Shown in pieces: positions 1 to 9,317 of a DNA stretch of 47,635 nucleotides (within the stretch, counting starts at the first letter, position 1; each line of letters starts with the position of its first letter). The position numbers were made by a program, and so were the translations under genes. The notes beneath the pieces were generated by a model, which did not search any database, was not told the origin of the DNA, and saw only the letters and a program-made list of their open reading frames with translations. Origin of the DNA: Jaenimonas drosophilae (taxonomy: Eukaryota > Euglenozoa > Kinetoplastea > Trypanosomatida > Trypanosomatidae); contig JASAON010001528.1 in the NCBI GenBank assembly GCA_030849065.1, positions 1 to 47,635 on the forward strand, written 5' to 3'.

Positions 1-1198
1 CCATGAGGCTGTGTGTGCGTGGCATGTGGTCGGCGCCGAGAACCTTCTCCGACTCCCCAACCTGTGTGCGCTCCTTCGCCACCATCTCCCGCCTCTGCCG
101 CAGTGCGTTGAAGCGCTGCACCTCCTCTTCAAACACACGATGCATCGCGCGAACATCCACGACGCTTTCATCAAAGTGGAAGGCCTCACTGTGGGCATCT
201 TGCAGATCCTCGGGGTCATACAGCGGCGCGAAGTAGGGATGCTGCAACGCCTGCTCCGTGTGAATACGTTTTTGCGGATTGAACTCAAGCATCTTGGAGA
301 GAAGATCGAGGGCGAGGGGGTCGGCGCTGGGCACCACATCGCTCCACTGCCGCGCGGGGAGGTTGGAGAGCGATGCACGCAAGTACTCCCGTGCGGAGGC
401 GGAGCTGAAGCTCTCCACTTCATCCATCTGTGGCGTGCCAACCACCTCAACAATCTTGTTCAGTTGGTTGTAGAAGGTGTTGCCACGGAAGAGCACCTTG
501 CGGTTGAAGAGCTCCGCCATCACACATCCCGCCGACCACATATCCACCAGCTTGCTGAAGCCCTTGAACTGCATGACCAGCTCGGGTGCTCTGTACCAAC
601 GATGCGTCACGTAGTGCGTTTTGTTGGCGTCGTCGGTATCTTCGCGCGCGAGGTTAAAATCGCAAATGGTGATATCGTTGTTTTCGGCGAGGAGGACGTT
701 GCCTGGGTGGAGATCGCGATGCACAACACCAGCCTCATGCAGCACATGGAGGCCAAGAAGGATGTGGTACATGAAGAACCGAATATGAAGTGGCGTGATT
801 TGGATGCGTGAGTCGTGGATCACCTGGCCTAGGTCGGTGCGCATCAACTCCGTGATGAGATACAACTTGTGCTGATTTGGTTCTTGATAGTTTACGAAGA
901 TGTCGCGCAGGCCAAGAATGTTGGGGTGGTGAAAGTGGTTGAGCAGACGAACCTCGCGGAGGATGCGCTTGCACAGGAAGGAGTCAGAGAGGATATTCAC
1001 GGTACGCCCATCTGAAACGGTGTTGAATACGCGCTTGATCGCCACGGGGCGGCCATCGCGGTCGAGGCCCGCACACACGGCGCCGTAGCTGCCGCTGCTA
1101 ATGAAGCGTTTCACGCTGTAGGTTGACCTCATCGCGTGGAGCTCCGCAATGAGGTCCAGGGTTGCTGCCTCACCCTTTGCCTGCATCTGTGCCGTCAT
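1..1198 (-). CDS. MAP-kinase-like protein kinase (CMGC group), C-terminus beyond window
   Basis: Translation of the minus strand from the ATG at 1196-1198 gives an uninterrupted frame of 399 codons that runs off the left edge. It reads as a CMGC-group serine/threonine kinase: glycine-rich loop around residues 34-41 (SGSYGAVC), ATP-anchoring lysine in VAIK (K55), catalytic loop HRDLHPGN (160-167), activation segment starting DFN (180-182), a T-x-Y phospho-acceptor motif THY (194-196) followed by the RWYRAPE block, and WSAGCVMAELF. The THY motif and overall layout fit MAP kinases, presumably cytoplasmic or flagellar signalling. Two positions are odd: the catalytic-loop lysine of HRDLKP is histidine, and the metal-binding DFG is DFN. 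A second in-frame Met at residue 5 could also serve as start. The family is secure; the substrate is unknown. Confidence 0.88.
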   Translation of the reverse strand, partial: MTAQMQAKGEAATLDLIAELHAMRSTYSVKRFISSGSYGAVCAGLDRDGRPVAIKRVFNTVSDGRTVNILSDSFLCKRILREVRLLNHFHHPNILGLRDIFVNYQEPNQHKLYLITELMRTDLGQVIHDSRIQITPLHIRFFMYHILLGLHVLHEAGVVHRDLHPGNVLLAENNDITICDFNLAREDTDDANKTHYVTHRWYRAPELVMQFKGFSKLVDMWSAGCVMAELFNRKVLFRGNTFYNQLNKIVEVVGTPQMDEVESFSSASAREYLRASLSNLPARQWSDVVPSADPLALDLLSKMLEFNPQKRIHTEQALQHPYFAPLYDPEDLQDAHSEAFHFDESVVDVRAMHRVFEEEVQRFNALRQRREMVAKERTQVGESEKVLGADHMPRTHSLM

Positions 1199-1666
1199 GT
1201 TTCCTGTGTGTGTTGTGTTGTGTAGGTATGTAGAGGGTGTTGTTGGTGTTGTTGTTGTTGTTGTTGTGTTGATGGGTGATGGCTAACAGTCAGGCAGGTG
1301 GAGTTCTCCTACCAAAAATACACAATCAAGTGAGATTCAACGTATAATCACTAGCGTTGAGATGATGATGATGATGATCTGTGCGTGTTTGTTGTGCGGT
1401 GCTGAGCTACGGCGTCAATGATGAAAGACAACGGCCGGAGCACACCAAAAAAATTGAGATGAAAGTAGCAGTCTCAACACACACAAGAGTGTGTTTCGTC
1501 TTTTCTCTTATTCTGTTTCTTCTTCTACGTGTCGGAAAAGAGAGATTTGAGGATGATGAAGGAGCACATGAATATCATGAGCACACAAGGTGTTAGACCA
1601 CAATGAATCATTCACACGTCTGTTGTTGTTGTTGTTGTATGTATGTACATGACGCTGCTGCCAAGA
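1199..1666. other. Intergenic region with TTG/GTT simple repeats
   Basis: No convincing gene is seen. The stretch holds GT- and TTG-rich simple sequence (about 1208-1271), a short ATG run near 1362-1378 and another TTG run near 1621-1637. It should include the 5' untranslated sequence of the kinase gene and the 3' end of the MORN gene, both on the minus strand. A 71-codon plus-strand frame at 1381-1596 has low-complexity content and no recognisable features. Confidence 0.6.
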
Positions 1667-2290
1667 CTAGGCAGCATCCTGCATAGCACCTGCGTGATAG
1701 AGCCGCTCCAGGCCAGGGCCTACGCCATTGTAGTACTTCCCCTTCCACGTGTTGCCATCTCCATCCACAAAGATGCCCTGACCGTGCATGCGACTATCTC
1801 TCCACGCGCCCTCATAGCGCTCACCGGTGCCCCACACGTAGACGCCATGGCCATCAAACTTTCCGTGGCTAAAACTCCCGTCGTACACGTTGCCAGAGCG
1901 CAGGAACTCAATGTGGCCCTCACCGTGCATCGCATCCTCCACCCACTGGCCAACATACCGAATCTCACGGCTGACGTAGGTGCCGTGGCCATGACGGTAG
2001 CGCATCACGGGCGTAGATGATGCCTGAGCATCAACTGCCACTGCTGCTGCTGCTGCGGCGGCGGCGGCGGCATTCTTTTCCTTGGTTGTGGAGGGCTCCT
2101 TCTCCTTGGATGCACCACGGCCGCTCTTTTCTTTTCCTGTTGTTGTCGGGGCGTTGGCCAACTCACCGGGCGTGTTGAAGCGCCGCACGCCGCCCTTGTA
2201 GCGCGCCATCTCTGCCTCGTGAATGAAGGTTCCTTCTTCATCCACGAAGGCGGGCTCCTCCGTCTTGGCCTCCTTCTTCTTGGGTGGCAT
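1667..2290 (-). CDS. MORN-repeat protein
   Basis: A 207-residue protein with a lysine-rich, low-complexity N-terminal third and about four MORN repeats in the C-terminal half (roughly residues 95-200). Visible units have the Y-x-G-x-W/F...G-x-G pattern, such as YVGQW...GEGHIEF, YDGSF...GHGVYVW and YEGAW...GQGIFVD, ending with WKGKYYNGVG. MORN repeats form beta-hairpin ribbons that bind lipid or protein partners and are common in flagellar, basal-body and flagellar-pocket proteins of kinetoplastids; which of these applies here is not shown. Between the two parts lies a run of about ten alanines encoded by a GCN repeat (near 2039-2074), probably a length-variable linker. The start ATG at 2288-2290 opens with a typical charged MPPKKKE. 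No catalytic domain is present. Confidence 0.85.
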   Translation of the reverse strand: MPPKKKEAKTEEPAFVDEEGTFIHEAEMARYKGGVRRFNTPGELANAPTTTGKEKSGRGASKEKEPSTTKEKNAAAAAAAAAAVAVDAQASSTPVMRYRHGHGTYVSREIRYVGQWVEDAMHGEGHIEFLRSGNVYDGSFSHGKFDGHGVYVWGTGERYEGAWRDSRMHGQGIFVDGDGNTWKGKYYNGVGPGLERLYHAGAMQDAA

Positions 2291-2553
2291 TCCTGTGTGT
2301 GCGTGTGTGTGTGTGTTGTGTGTTGTGTGTCAGAGTGGCTCTCTTGGCACTCAATCTCTACTCTATGTAGCAGTCAATGAGCTAGCTTGATGTGTGTTGG
2401 TGAAGGGAAAGACGCACGCAGGTATGGGATGCATGTGGATGTGCGTCGGAGAGACGTGGTTGTTGTGAGTAGTTGTTATTTGCTCCATCACACGTGGTTG
2501 AATCGTCATGCAACACACGAACACCTCAATCTGCATCATCATCATCATCATCA

Positions 2554-4362
2554 CTATCCATCAGCCAACACGGGGATAGTCAGAATGGCCTGCGCACTCG
2601 GCCGAAACACCTCCAGCGTTGGTCGCCCGTGTTGCGCATGAAGTTGTTGCATCACCACCCGTAGTTGCGCGCAGCTCTCAATCATCATGGTGCCAGCGTT
2701 GGCAGAGAGAAGTACATCACCGGCGCAGAGGCCAATGCGGTGCGCAAGAAGATTGCCGCTCACCACGTTGATTCGGACGGCCCCACGCAGGCCAAGGCCT
2801 GACGGAAGAACACCTGCGGGCAGATTCGTTGCATCCACACCCAAAGACATGGAACTGGTGTTGTTGCTGCCGTTGTTGCTACGCGTTGTGGGTGAGTGTG
2901 CGTGAGGTGCTTGAGTGATGGCAATCAACTGGCCAGCATCTTTCCTACGCCATTCTGGGAGCCGTTGTTGCTGTTGTTGTTGCTGTTGCTGTTGCTGTTG
3001 TGTTGGTTCTGAGGAGCTTCGTTGGAGAGCAACACGTGGCCGCACAATGACGTTGGTTGGCGTGGTCGGAGAGTTCGAGGATGATGGTGATGGCACCCAC
3101 ATCGCTGTGNGAGCGCTGGGCAGTGGCGATGATGTTGGCGCAACGTGTTCGGCCGATGCAGTTGCCTTCATGGCCGTAGAATGTGAGGGTGCTGCCGCCA
3201 CACTCCGCGCGATGTTATGGCCGACAGATTCCATGGAGCTCGACGAACAACTCACGCTGCCAAAATCTACGTGGCGGCGTGGTAGCGGTGCTGATGATGT
3301 TTCCTCCTGCTCCATCATCATCATCATGCGTGGTGGCGTTTCAACCAAGGAGATGTCGTAGCACGGGGAGGAGGTGTTGTGCTTCTCCAGAGGCGAACAA
3401 GGAGCCACACTAGAAGAGGTGCGTCCTGCACGTGTGGGGCTCGCCAATGATTGTGGGGGTTGAGCTGATGAAGATGAAGAACATGGTGGTGCTGTTGTGG
3501 TGGTGCGTGTGGCACACGTACACGGCAGCAGCATCTCTCGTGCAGCGAGCCACTCTCGTCGATCCATCTTTTTGCAGAGATCCTCCCACATGGCTTGGCC
3601 AGCTGCTCGATCACTGCATCCCGTTGAGGGCAGCCCCGATGATGATGTGTTTGTGGTTGTGGTTGGCTGCTTCCACGTTGAGGCGTCACCACATAGCGTA
3701 TACAAGACTTGGAAGCGGCGTTGGGTTTCTTCAATGTGGCGTTGCTCGACGGAGCGCAGCGTGCGCTGAAGGCTCTCCAACTGGCCTTCCATATCTGCGA
3801 TGGCGCTGAGAATCTTCTCACGCTGCCGGCGACCTTCGTCGAGTGAGTTAGTGGATGTTGATGCACTTGTCTTTGTTGGTGCAGATGATGAGGAAGGTGC
3901 TGGCGTACACGTCTGTGATGGTTGTGGTGGAAGTGGCGGGCGATGAGGGCTGATGGCAGTGGATGTAGATGTGGTGGTGGATGCCAACTGGGCGGCAACT
4001 TGGCGGCGCACCTCCGTCTCGACGAGTGCAGCAACGAATGCCTCCATGCGACTCTTCTTCAACATCTCGGCCCACTCCACGCCATCTTCACCACCAACAA
4101 CAACACCATCGTTGCTGGTGCTACTGGCTTTCACTGCAGATGTTGCTGATGGAGATGATGCCGATTTTGGTTCGGTTGTGTGCAGCTCACTATCTTGAGG
4201 TGTGGTGGTTAAGGTCTTCAGCAGTTGTGGCAGGCGTTGTTTGGCAAAGTGCGAGAGCTCCTCCTCCATCATTTGGCGCACCTCCGCCGTCGATGGATAG
4301 CCTCTCAAGATACGGCTGAGCTCCGCCTCGGTGAGGCCAGATGAACCCGTCTCCATCATCAT
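2554..4362 (-). CDS. Hypothetical protein with C-terminal PDZ-like domain and poly-Gln tract
   Basis: A 602-residue protein. Most of it is low complexity: Ser/Thr/Pro-rich segments, a central predicted coiled coil (about residues 175-225, MEGQLESLQRTLRSVEQRH) and a run of twelve glutamines. The last 80 residues look like a PDZ fold: GLGLRGAVRINVV, then a segment ending in GLCAGDVLLSANA, then a helix-like stretch and a closing strand LEVFRPS. PDZ domains bind protein C-termini, so a scaffold role is possible. The N-terminal 50 residues are acidic and helical. One ambiguous base (N at 3110) gives an X in the protein, within the low-complexity part. The PDZ call rests on pattern only; the rest of the protein is not recognised. 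The start at the three clustered Met codons (4354-4362) is plausible. Confidence 0.7.
   Translation of the reverse strand: MMMETGSSGLTEAELSRILRGYPSTAEVRQMMEEELSHFAKQRLPQLLKTLTTTPQDSELHTTEPKSASSPSATSAVKASSTSNDGVVVGGEDGVEWAEMLKKSRMEAFVAALVETEVRRQVAAQLASTTTSTSTAISPHRPPLPPQPSQTCTPAPSSSSAPTKTSASTSTNSLDEGRRQREKILSAIADMEGQLESLQRTLRSVEQRHIEETQRRFQVLYTLCGDASTWKQPTTTTNTSSSGLPSTGCSDRAAGQAMWEDLCKKMDRREWLAAREMLLPCTCATRTTTTAPPCSSSSSAQPPQSLASPTRAGRTSSSVAPCSPLEKHNTSSPCYDISLVETPPRMMMMMEQEETSSAPLPRRHVDFGSVSCSSSSMESVGHNIARSVAAAPSHSTAMKATASAEHVAPTSSPLPSAXTAMWVPSPSSSNSPTTPTNVIVRPRVALQRSSSEPTQQQQQQQQQQQQRLPEWRRKDAGQLIAITQAPHAHSPTTRSNNGSNNTSSMSLGVDATNLPAGVLPSGLGLRGAVRINVVSGNLLAHRIGLCAGDVLLSANAGTMMIESCAQLRVVMQQLHAQHGRPTLEVFRPSAQAILTIPVLADG
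2966..3004 (-). repeat. CAA/CAG trinucleotide run encoding poly-Gln
   Basis: On the plus strand this is an imperfect TTG/CTG run; on the coding minus strand it gives a glutamine tract in the PDZ-like protein. The mix of CAA and CAG codons makes it less prone to slippage than a pure run, but its length is a likely polymorphism. Confidence 0.85.
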
Positions 4363-5672
4363 CTAGATTTGTCTGTGGTGAATGACACACACACACGTGT
4401 GGTAAAGTTGGCCCAGAATAAATGTGCTGTAAAACACGTTTGTGATGATGAGCTTGTGCGTCTCGCCTGAATTCAGGCCATTTTCAATGAAAAAAGAAGA
4501 TGAATGAGGTGCATATACTCGTACAACAACAACAAGAGTAGTGCTTAACCACCTACACTCCAGCACCTCCGTGTCTTCGAGTGTATCTTTGGTGGTAGTG
4601 ATGATGATGTTTTGTGTTGTGTTGTGTTGTTGCGTGATACTACAGAGCTGCGGCAGACGTGCTCAACGGGAGGAGAAGTTGATGAAACATAGGATGATGG
4701 ATGATGGAGATGCGTCGAGGAAAAAGCATTGATGAGCGCACACATGTATAGTGAAGGTGTGCGCTCATCTACTTCTCCATCATCTTGATCATGGATTCTC
4801 CATCCTGCCGAGACAAAAACCTTCACGATGTTCGCAGCACCATCAACACCTCGTGTCATGTGTTTTCCAAAGGAACAACACACACACACACTAACCACTT
4901 CCCCTCACAAGGTGTTGATGGCCAGCTCCTCGTCTGTTGCGGATGCACTGCGTTGATGGTGATGAAGATGTTGTTGTTGGCGATGATGGTGATGGTGGTA
5001 GATGCAGGTCATAATACACATCAGAGATACCGCAACACAATTCATATTCGCCACAACATCTTGCTCTCCGCGCTCAGCACCTCATTCATCCTCCTCCCCA
5101 ATCTCCACGTACATCCACGGAAGAAGAGGAACAAGATGAGAAGTGTGTTTGTGGTGGAGCTCAAATTTACATGTGCGCAGAAAACCAACCATGGGCTGCT
5201 TGGTTCTCTGCGCTGTTGAAGTAGATACAAGAAAAAAAGAAGGATGATTCTGCGTGGGTTGGCGCAGTGCTCCGCCACAAAAACGGATGTGTTTCATTGT
5301 CTTGATCATGAAGCCTGTACGTCGTACGTGGTTGTGTGTAGGGGTAAGATCCGGCACACAAGCACGCACACATACGTACACCGTAACATAAGTAGGGATG
5401 CTCCCCCTCCCCTCATGGAACACAACGACGGTGCGGTACCTCCACGATGAAGCCAGGCTTGACGGGAGGCGCAAGAAACACACGCACACACACATGGCCA
5501 TCCACGCACAGACATCATCTCTCGCTAAGGACCCCCCGTTCTCATCCTACGCACACACCAGCCACATGATGGCAGTAGCTGGTGCAGCTAAGAAGCTACG
5601 ATGGTAGATGATGATGATGATGATGGTTCAACCTCCTACACACACACACATCATTATCATCATCATCAGCCC
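4363..5672. other. Gene-free 1.3 kb intergenic region
   Basis: No gene is supported on either strand. Open frames here are short, rich in His/Thr/Cys, and overlap each other on both strands, as expected from CA/TG-rich non-coding sequence. The stretch contains a (CA)n tract near 4869-4884, a second near 5638-5652, and the nested inverted repeat at 4700-4784 reported separately. It should carry the 3' untranslated region of the LRR gene and the splice-acceptor region of the PDZ-like gene. Confidence 0.55.
4700..4784. repeat. Nested inverted repeat (strong hairpin)
   Basis: A perfect 13-bp inverted repeat pairs 4731-4743 (GATGAGCGCACAC) with 4757-4769, leaving a 13-base loop. It is enclosed by a second perfect 11-bp pair, 4700-4710 (GATGATGGAGA) with 4774-4784. 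Read by eye, both pairs are exact. The element lies between the LRR and PDZ-like genes, so it would sit in the intergenic part of the minus-strand transcript. It could be an RNA structure in a 3' UTR or a hairpin pausing element; nothing in the sequence decides. Confidence 0.75.
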
Positions 5673-6407
5673 TTAATCGTAGTAGGGGCGGTCGGGCAGC
5701 ATGGGTGGGTCCTCGCGCGGGAGGGCGGGGTGTTCCGAGTCGTACTTGGCTAGACGCGTTTCCACGTGTTTTTTGCACTCATCCGAGCACGTAAAGTGAA
5801 CGAAGGGGAGCTCACCATGACCGCAGAGGCTGTGAAAGGTGACGAAGACAACGTAGTTACGAACCCGTACGCAGCAGTTGGAGCAATCGATGCTGCGCTG
5901 GCTGGGCACGAGGGATACATGCGCGGCCCCCTCCACCTCCTCGGGCATGTATAGCGGGTTGTTCTCCAAGGTGAGCTCACGAAGACGGGGGAGGAAGAGA
6001 AGCCCGCCGGGCAACACACGAAGGCGGTTGTTCTCCACGTGGAGCTCCTCCAGCGACTTGGTCTTCCAGAACTCAATGGGCAGGAACTCAATTTCGTTGT
6101 TGCCGAGGTGGAGGCGCTCCAGCTTCGTCAGGCGGCACACTTCTGGCGCTACCTTGTTGATGCGGCAGTAGTTCGCATGGATCCATCGCAGCTTGAGGAG
6201 GTCTCCCACCATGGGAGGAATCTGCGTCAGGTTGTAGTTGTTATCAATGATGAGATTCTCTAACGTGTTGCGCAGCGCCTTCACGCTGCCAGGGAGGGCG
6301 AGCATATTCTCCTTGAAGTTCAGCTGGAATGTGTTGGAATCCTCCGCCAGCGCCCGCTGCACCGCCTCGTCGTACTCATTTTCCACCCAGTAGCTAGTCA
6401 TAGTCAT
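5673..6407 (-). CDS. Leucine-rich repeat protein with C-terminal cysteine-rich (zinc-type) tail
   Basis: A 244-residue protein. After a short acidic N-terminus, residues about 35-155 form five to six leucine-rich repeats with the LxxLxLxxNxL pattern (LENLIIDNN, LERLHLGNNEIEFLP, LEELHVENNRLRVLP, LRELTLENNPLYMP), typical of the intracellular protein-binding type. The C-terminal 80 residues carry CSNCC and, further on, CGH and CSDECKKH, which together look like a metal-binding cluster. There is no signal peptide or membrane segment, so an intracellular adaptor is likely. The repeat call is firm; zinc binding is inference from cysteine and histidine spacing. The start at 6405-6407 precedes a compact, charged sequence (MTMTSYWVENEYDEA) and is the only reasonable one. 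Confidence 0.88.
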   Translation of the reverse strand: MTMTSYWVENEYDEAVQRALAEDSNTFQLNFKENMLALPGSVKALRNTLENLIIDNNYNLTQIPPMVGDLLKLRWIHANYCRINKVAPEVCRLTKLERLHLGNNEIEFLPIEFWKTKSLEELHVENNRLRVLPGGLLFLPRLRELTLENNPLYMPEEVEGAAHVSLVPSQRSIDCSNCCVRVRNYVVFVTFHSLCGHGELPFVHFTCSDECKKHVETRLAKYDSEHPALPREDPPMLPDRPYYD

Positions 6408-6655
6408 GGTGGTGGTGGTGATGGGGGCTCGGCGTCAACCGCAGCCAGTGAGCGATGTGTTGTTGTGGGTGTGTGCTCGTTGTACGGAGGAGCTACTGTA
6501 GGAACAACAACAACAACAAGAAGAAGAAGAAGGGGAGTAGAAGAAGATTGATGCATGGCACAATCACAACAAGGGTAGGTGCACCTCCCTCACAGCACGA
6601 AGTGTTGGTGAATGGATTGCAGCACTGTGGCAGAACACTCAGGGAACCACCATCA

Positions 6656-8524
6656 TCACGAGGCCATCGTACTCAGGCCAGCACCAAGCGCCCACGCCGT
6701 CTCGAACCCGCGGATTTTCTTTTCGACGATGAGCGTACGGTTCTCATCCACACCATATCCATCACGTAGGAGGGCATAAACGAAGGCGTAGTACGCACAC
6801 ATGCGTTGCGGCACCAGAGAACTCTGCTTCGTCAGAGTGGATGGGTCAATCTGGCACATGCGCTGGCCAATCTCATGCATATCCGCCAGGTTCATCTCCG
6901 CGGGGTTCTCTGGCGTCTTGGCCTTCACAAGCTCACGCACGGATTTGCCGCGCATCAAATCATAAATGAAGGAAAAGGCGTATACGGGGCCACTAAACTG
7001 CGTACTTAGGCTGGGCTGAAAGGCACCCGCAACGCCACACTCGGTGAAGGTGCAGGTTCTTGTTGATGGCTGATGATCTAGCGCCCCATCTCCTCCATGT
7101 GGGCTGGTGTTGCCACGCACAATGGGTGTGAAGGCGCGCACGCAGCCATCGAAATCAGCCCCACTAGCGTTGCGGTAGTAGCATGGGCTCTCCGTGGCGG
7201 CATCGTCCTCCCCGCCGAGCAACTTCTTCACGCCTTCGTGCAGGCCAAATCCCTCATGACTGCGTTGATACGCAACGAGGGTGCGCTGGCCGAGGTGTGC
7301 TCTATAAACGTAGTCTGGCGGAGCAGCAGCAAGAAAGGCGGCCGTGTTGGTTGGTTCGAAGACGAGTTGTGTGCTGCCACCACCAAGATCAATGATGGCT
7401 GCCGTGCCAACCTCCTTCTTCTTGTTGTTGTTGTTGGTTGGTGCGAGGCTGCCGAGGAGGAAATTAACCGTCACCCACGCAAAGGGGCCCTCCTCGCGAC
7501 CTTCCAGAATACGCACAGGATCGTGGCCCTTCAGCCACAGCCCACGTGGACGAAAGCGCGTGTGAATGGCGTCAAGAATCCTGCCCGCGTTGGCCTGGCC
7601 AATCTTGCGTAGGCCTGCCGTTGCCTTAAACTCAGTCGGGCTGCACGCATGGAGGTGCGCAGGGATGAAGCTAAGCGCATCCTCGTAGAGCGCATCGAGC
7701 TTCGTCGCGGCGAGCTCAGGCGAGGCAATCTTGCTCAACGCGTCGAGGTTCTCCTTGAAGAGCTCCTCCTGCAGGTCCAGCGATGCCAAATCTAAGCCAG
7801 AGTGGGCATCATCACGATGTTGAGCATGTGCTGATTCAGAAGATGTGAAGCGAAAGACGTGTACGCGGTTTCCGGTGCTGCCAATATCAAAGACCACGCT
7901 AAAGCGATCCTTGGCGGCGTGGCAATGGGCGTCTTGTTCCTGTTGGTGGCTGATATTGTATAGCTCCGCCATGAGGGCCATGTACTGCTGCTTGAGCTGC
8001 ACGTGATGCGGCACCACTGACCCTGTGGTGTCTTGCAAGGCTTGGCGAATGGCATTAAGTTGGCCCTCGAGCAGATCCTTCATCTGACGAAGCTGCTCGA
8101 CGTGTTGGGTGATGTTGGCCACATCGGCACCGTTGATTTGGATGCGGAGCTCATTCACGTTGTCTCGGCATGATTGCAGAAGCTGCCGTGTGGCGGCGTT
8201 GCGCTCACGCTCCGTACCAACCAGGAGTGCCGTCATATTCACGTCGCTCGCCAAGGCCTGCATCGCACCATTGGCGTCCGTATCACCGTGTGAAAGGAGG
8301 TCGAGCGCGGCCTCACAACGTCGCGCGCGCTCAGCGTTGAGAGCCGACACACGCAACACACGTTGCTCCAAATCTCGTGTTTGGCTCGGATCTTCGGTGC
8401 TCGCCCCGACCCAGAAGCCCAACGTTGATACCATCACGAGCGAAATAATGAGGGCGGCGATGTGTGCGCATCCCGAGACGCGACAATCGAAGCCTCGACG
8501 TGCCCCAACCTTGTACTCCACCAT
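6656..8524 (-). CDS. GDA1/CD39-family nucleoside diphosphatase (apyrase), type II membrane protein
   Basis: A 622-residue protein with one membrane segment near the N-terminus (about residues 22-42), a helical stem region (about 50-195) and a GDA1/CD39 catalytic domain. The apyrase conserved regions are visible: ACR1 DIGSTGNRVH (213-222), ACR2 ATAGLRKIG (301-309), ACR3 GREEGPFAWVTVNFLLG (342-358) and ACR4 DLGGGSTQLVFE (379-390), followed by a region with FSFIYDL. Family members hydrolyse nucleoside di- or triphosphates with Ca2+ or Mg2+. A type II Golgi GDPase/UDPase that recycles nucleotide-sugar by-products is the likeliest role because of the short cytosolic tail and stem; a surface ecto-NTPDase is the alternative. 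An asparagine/lysine-rich insertion (TNNNNKKK, 363-370) just before ACR4 is unusual. Confidence 0.9.
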   Translation of the reverse strand: MVEYKVGARRGFDCRVSGCAHIAALIISLVMVSTLGFWVGASTEDPSQTRDLEQRVLRVSALNAERARRCEAALDLLSHGDTDANGAMQALASDVNMTALLVGTERERNAATRQLLQSCRDNVNELRIQINGADVANITQHVEQLRQMKDLLEGQLNAIRQALQDTTGSVVPHHVQLKQQYMALMAELYNISHQQEQDAHCHAAKDRFSVVFDIGSTGNRVHVFRFTSSESAHAQHRDDAHSGLDLASLDLQEELFKENLDALSKIASPELAATKLDALYEDALSFIPAHLHACSPTEFKATAGLRKIGQANAGRILDAIHTRFRPRGLWLKGHDPVRILEGREEGPFAWVTVNFLLGSLAPTNNNNKKKEVGTAAIIDLGGGSTQLVFEPTNTAAFLAAAPPDYVYRAHLGQRTLVAYQRSHEGFGLHEGVKKLLGGEDDAATESPCYYRNASGADFDGCVRAFTPIVRGNTSPHGGDGALDHQPSTRTCTFTECGVAGAFQPSLSTQFSGPVYAFSFIYDLMRGKSVRELVKAKTPENPAEMNLADMHEIGQRMCQIDPSTLTKQSSLVPQRMCAYYAFVYALLRDGYGVDENRTLIVEKKIRGFETAWALGAGLSTMAS

Positions 8525-9075
8525 ATCCTTGTTGAGAGGGTTGGTGTGTATTATATATACTCACAATAAGAAGAGTGCCACCACAAACGCCAACCACACA
8601 CAACCGTGTCGGTGGCAATGGGGCAGATGGATGGCAACAACAAACTAAGCAACCAATGATGAGAATGATGAAGCACATGATGAACATCTAAACACAGAGA
8701 TGGCGCAACAAGGGCCAACAACGATAGAAGCAATGGACCTCAATCCTTCGCACACAGAGGAAGGAAGTAGAAGAGGAAGCACATCAATATATATACGAGT
8801 GCCCCTCTGCATACACGCTAATTTGTGCTGAGCACAAACTCACTCGCCCTGAGACGTACCCACACCACCCACCATCATCAACAGCAACAACGAACGGCGC
8901 TAGACCGTTTGGCAGCGGCAGCATCTCAGGTGACGCAGCCCAGACGCTTTCATTCACGCACAACACACAAGGAAGAAGTAGTTGTGAAGGAAGTGTGCTA
9001 ATGAGACGTAACGAGAAGATGGAGGAGGTCCATCCACCACACTTGTATAAAAGAGGGTTGCTTGTATACGAGCAC

Positions 9076-9134
<59 letters not shown>

Positions 9135-9317
9135 GCTGGATTGTCACATCGCACTCGATCACTCTCCTTCGTTCATCCAATCCGCTTCCTCCTCCAGATC
9201 CCAACCGCCCTCTCTTCTATGCATCCCGCATCAGCAGGTGTGCCCATCAAAGCACACATGTGTTGTGGCGGCCAATGATGATGAGGATGTTGTGGTTGTT
9301 GTGCTGCGCCACAACAT
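8525..9317. other. Intergenic region with long (GAT)n microsatellite
   Basis: No gene is supported. Open frames over this stretch are products of the GAT repeat (poly-Asp, poly-Met or poly-Ile/Ser depending on frame). Short AT alternations (TATATA) occur near 8552-8560 and 8788-8796. Confidence 0.6.
9077..9134. repeat. (GAT)19 microsatellite
   Basis: An uninterrupted trinucleotide run of about 19 GAT units in the intergenic region. It is a pure repeat and so is expected to vary in copy number between alleles and isolates. It lies downstream of the minus-strand coiled-coil gene, probably in its 3' untranslated region. Confidence 0.95.

Noticed and set aside
11..811. 266-codon plus-strand frame at the left edge
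   Set aside because: It lies antisense to the protein kinase, whose catalytic motifs are unmistakable on the minus strand.
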